Shown: positions 25,508-27,159 of the stretch, piece by piece
Position numbering within the stretch: the first letter of the stretch is position 1
How the letters are laid out: every line of letters starts with the position of its first letter
Assembly: GCA_964568355.1 (NCBI GenBank)
Contig: CAZMRK010000796.1
Span: forward strand, 1 to 27,159
DNA: 27,159 nt
Direction of reading: 5' to 3'
Origin: JAJPJX01 sp964568355
GTDB lineage: Bacteria > Acidobacteriota > Terriglobia > Bryobacterales > Bryobacteraceae
The notes under the pieces: model-generated
Databases searched by the model: none
The model's input: only the letters and a program-made list of their open reading frames with translations
What the model was told of the DNA's origin: nothing
Translations under genes and position numbers: made by a program

Positions 25508-25537
25508 TTGACTTCACACGGCCGGGCGCGATACCAT
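25508..25537 (+). promoter_or_regulatory. Candidate promoter for the second TonB-dependent receptor gene
   Basis: TTGACT (25508-25513) and TACCAT (25532-25537) are 18 bases apart and match the sigma-70 consensus at five and four of six positions. Transcription would start near 25544, about 25 bases before the ATG at 25569, with GAGGTGAGGT as the ribosome binding site. The 132-base gap to the divergent OmpA-like gene holds nothing else I can name. Confidence 0.45.
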
Positions 25538-25568
25538 CTCCCCCATCCAGTTAAGAGGTGAGGTCCAA

Positions 25569-27159
25569 ATGAAATTCAGATTCCTAGCGGTATTGTGTGC
25601 ACTGGTGTCGCTATGCGCGCCGGTACCCTCTTTTTCGCAGTCGGTAACGGCAAAGGCGGTCGGTATCGTGACCGATCCTTCCGGAGCCATCATTCAAGGC
25701 GCCAAGGTCACCATTCGCAACCAGCAAACGAATCAGGTTCGTACTGGTACGACTGACAACCTGGGGAGCTATGAGTTTACGTTTCTGCCTATCGGCTCTT
25801 ATACATTGAGTGTCGAAGCGGTTGGATTCCAGCGCGCGGAAGTGAGTTCCTTCCAGCTCAACGTAGATCAGGTCGCACGCGTGGACGTGAAGCTGAGCGT
25901 GGGGCAGGCCGCGGAAACCGTGGAAGTACAGGCCGGCGCCGTGCTGCTGCAGACCGAGGACGCTACAGTGGGCACGGTCATCGACAGCAAGAAAGTAGTC
26001 GAACTGCCCCTGAACGGCCGATCGTTCGTGCAGCTTGCGCTGCTCACCCCTGGGGTAAATCCCGGAACCCCTGGCAGTATCACGGTGCGGCGCTTGCGTG
26101 GATCGGTGGGGCAGGCGGTAGGTATGTCCGCCAACGGAGCCCGCGATACGCAAAACCGCTTCTACTACGACGGCATCGAGGCGATGGATCTGGACAGCTA
26201 CAGCTTCAGCTTTTCGCCTTCGATCGACGCCATCAACGAGTTCAAGGTGCAGAGCAGCACGTACTCGGCCGAAGTGGGCGGCTCACCGGGAGGCCAGGTC
26301 AATCTCACCACCAAGAGCGGGAGCAACCTGTTTCACGGGACGCTGTGGGAGTTCAATCGCAACGACGCGTTCACCGCGTTGAACGGATTTCAGCCCCGCA
26401 CGCCCGGGGCCAAGCCGCCGCGGCTGAACCGCAATCAGTTTGGCGCCAACCTGGGCGGTCCCGTTCTGCTGCCTAAGCTCTACAACGGAAAAGACAAGAC
26501 ATTTTTCTTCTTCAACTGGGAGTCCGGGCGCCAGGTTTCCGGATCCTTTGGCGGGCAGGCTTACGTGCCTCCCGCCGCTCTGCGCACGGGCAACTTTGCA
26601 GGAGCGGCCACCATCTACGATCCGCTGACCAAGCAGCCATTCCCCAACAACGTGATTCCGACCACGCGCATCGCCAGCTATGCCAGCAAGTTTCTGAGCG
26701 ACTGGGTGCCGCAGCCGAATACCAATGAAGCGGGAATCAACTTCCGCGGCGTGCCTGCTTCGGCTCCCATCACGCAGGACCAGTACGTGAGCCGTATCGA
26801 TCATGTGTTCTCCCCGCGGGACACGATGAACGGCAGCTACATGTACAACATACAGGCGGACGATACCACCCCGATCTTCGGCTTCGATACGCGCGGGAAT
26901 CGCGCCCGGGCGCAGAATCTCAGCCTTGCCGAGGTACACGTGTTCAGCCCCACCATCATTAACGAAGTGCGTGTAGGATGGGATCGCTTTTTCGAGCACG
27001 AGTTTTTCGGAACCACGGGCAATTCCAAGTACGATATCGCCAATCAGCTTGGCATTCCGGGCGTATCGACCGACCCGCGCAACTATGGCCCGCCCACTTT
27101 TAGCGCCGGTTACGATATGCCGGTCGTCCGTTCCATCGGTCCCCGCGACCGTTTGAACC
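25569..27159 (+). CDS. Oar-like TonB-dependent receptor, 3' end beyond the window
   Basis: The reading frame stays open from ATG 25569 to the window edge (530 codons), so the C-terminal half is missing. The signal peptide is about residues 1-24 (MKFRFLAVLCALVSLCAPVP, then SFSQ). Residues 28-110 form a carboxypeptidase-regulatory-like domain (GIVTDPSGAIIQGAKVTIRN, LGSYEFTFLPIGSYTLSV). The plug begins after this with VVELPLNGRSFVQLALLTPGV (about 143-163) and ends near GGQVNLTTKSGSNLFHGTLWEF, after which barrel strands start. It has the same plan as the receptor at 9472-12699 but is clearly divergent in sequence. As an outer-membrane importer its ligand is unknown. GAGGTGAGGT four bases before the ATG supports the start. 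Confidence 0.88.
   Translation, partial: MKFRFLAVLCALVSLCAPVPSFSQSVTAKAVGIVTDPSGAIIQGAKVTIRNQQTNQVRTGTTDNLGSYEFTFLPIGSYTLSVEAVGFQRAEVSSFQLNVDQVARVDVKLSVGQAAETVEVQAGAVLLQTEDATVGTVIDSKKVVELPLNGRSFVQLALLTPGVNPGTPGSITVRRLRGSVGQAVGMSANGARDTQNRFYYDGIEAMDLDSYSFSFSPSIDAINEFKVQSSTYSAEVGGSPGGQVNLTTKSGSNLFHGTLWEFNRNDAFTALNGFQPRTPGAKPPRLNRNQFGANLGGPVLLPKLYNGKDKTFFFFNWESGRQVSGSFGGQAYVPPAALRTGNFAGAATIYDPLTKQPFPNNVIPTTRIASYASKFLSDWVPQPNTNEAGINFRGVPASAPITQDQYVSRIDHVFSPRDTMNGSYMYNIQADDTTPIFGFDTRGNRARAQNLSLAEVHVFSPTIINEVRVGWDRFFEHEFFGTTGNSKYDIANQLGIPGVSTDPRNYGPPTFSAGYDMPVVRSIGPRDRLN

Overview
The window most likely comes from an Acidobacteriota chromosome, close to Bryobacterales/Candidatus Solibacter. The grounds are: high GC; a secreted beta-propeller protein ending in the Solibacter-type C-terminal domain (TIGR03437-like); two large Oar-like TonB-dependent receptors with N-terminal carboxypeptidase-regulatory domains and LPLNGR plug motifs; and short palindromic repeats between genes. 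This placement rests on recognised families and style, not on a database search.

Layout. 2-3154 (+): a secreted propeller/TIGR03437 protein, a palindromic repeat flanked by 15-bp direct repeats, then an Fsr-type MFS exporter. 3170-9168 (-): an F1Fo ATP synthase operon in transcription order b', b, delta, alpha, gamma, beta, epsilon. Subunits a and c are absent, so the membrane ring genes must lie elsewhere. 9472-12699 (-): a 1075-aa TonB-dependent receptor. 12840-15838 (-): a one-polypeptide NfnA-NfnB-like flavin/Fe-S transhydrogenase, with its stop codon overlapping the start of a zinc-ribbon ferritin-like protein. 15898-16626 (-): an exported RraA-like protein. 16776-16853 (+): tRNA-Glu(TTC). 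16862-21992: a secreted nitrilase-superfamily hydrolase (-), a secreted heparinase II/III-like polysaccharide lyase (+) and a secreted CBM9-like protein (-). 22032-25436 (-): a two-gene accessory module made of an OmpA-like/peptidoglycan-binding protein and a partner of unknown family with a serine-hydrolase-like elbow. 25569 to the end (+): a second Oar-like TonB-dependent receptor, cut by the window edge.

How the genes fit together. The ATP synthase block is housekeeping. The receptors, heparinase, CBM9 protein and secreted nitrilase fit a soil bacterium that degrades complex polysaccharides and imports the products. The Nfn-like fusion plus ferritin-like protein looks like an NAD(P)H/ferredoxin redox unit tied to peroxide, oxygen or iron handling. 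The least explained part is the 22-25.4 kb pair, whose first gene resembles OmpA/peptidoglycan-binding proteins that I recall beside contractile secretion apparatus and their cargo. Two families of palindromic repeats are visible. One seems to have been inserted at the stop codon of the first gene. The other makes paired hairpins just after, or inside, gene 3' ends.
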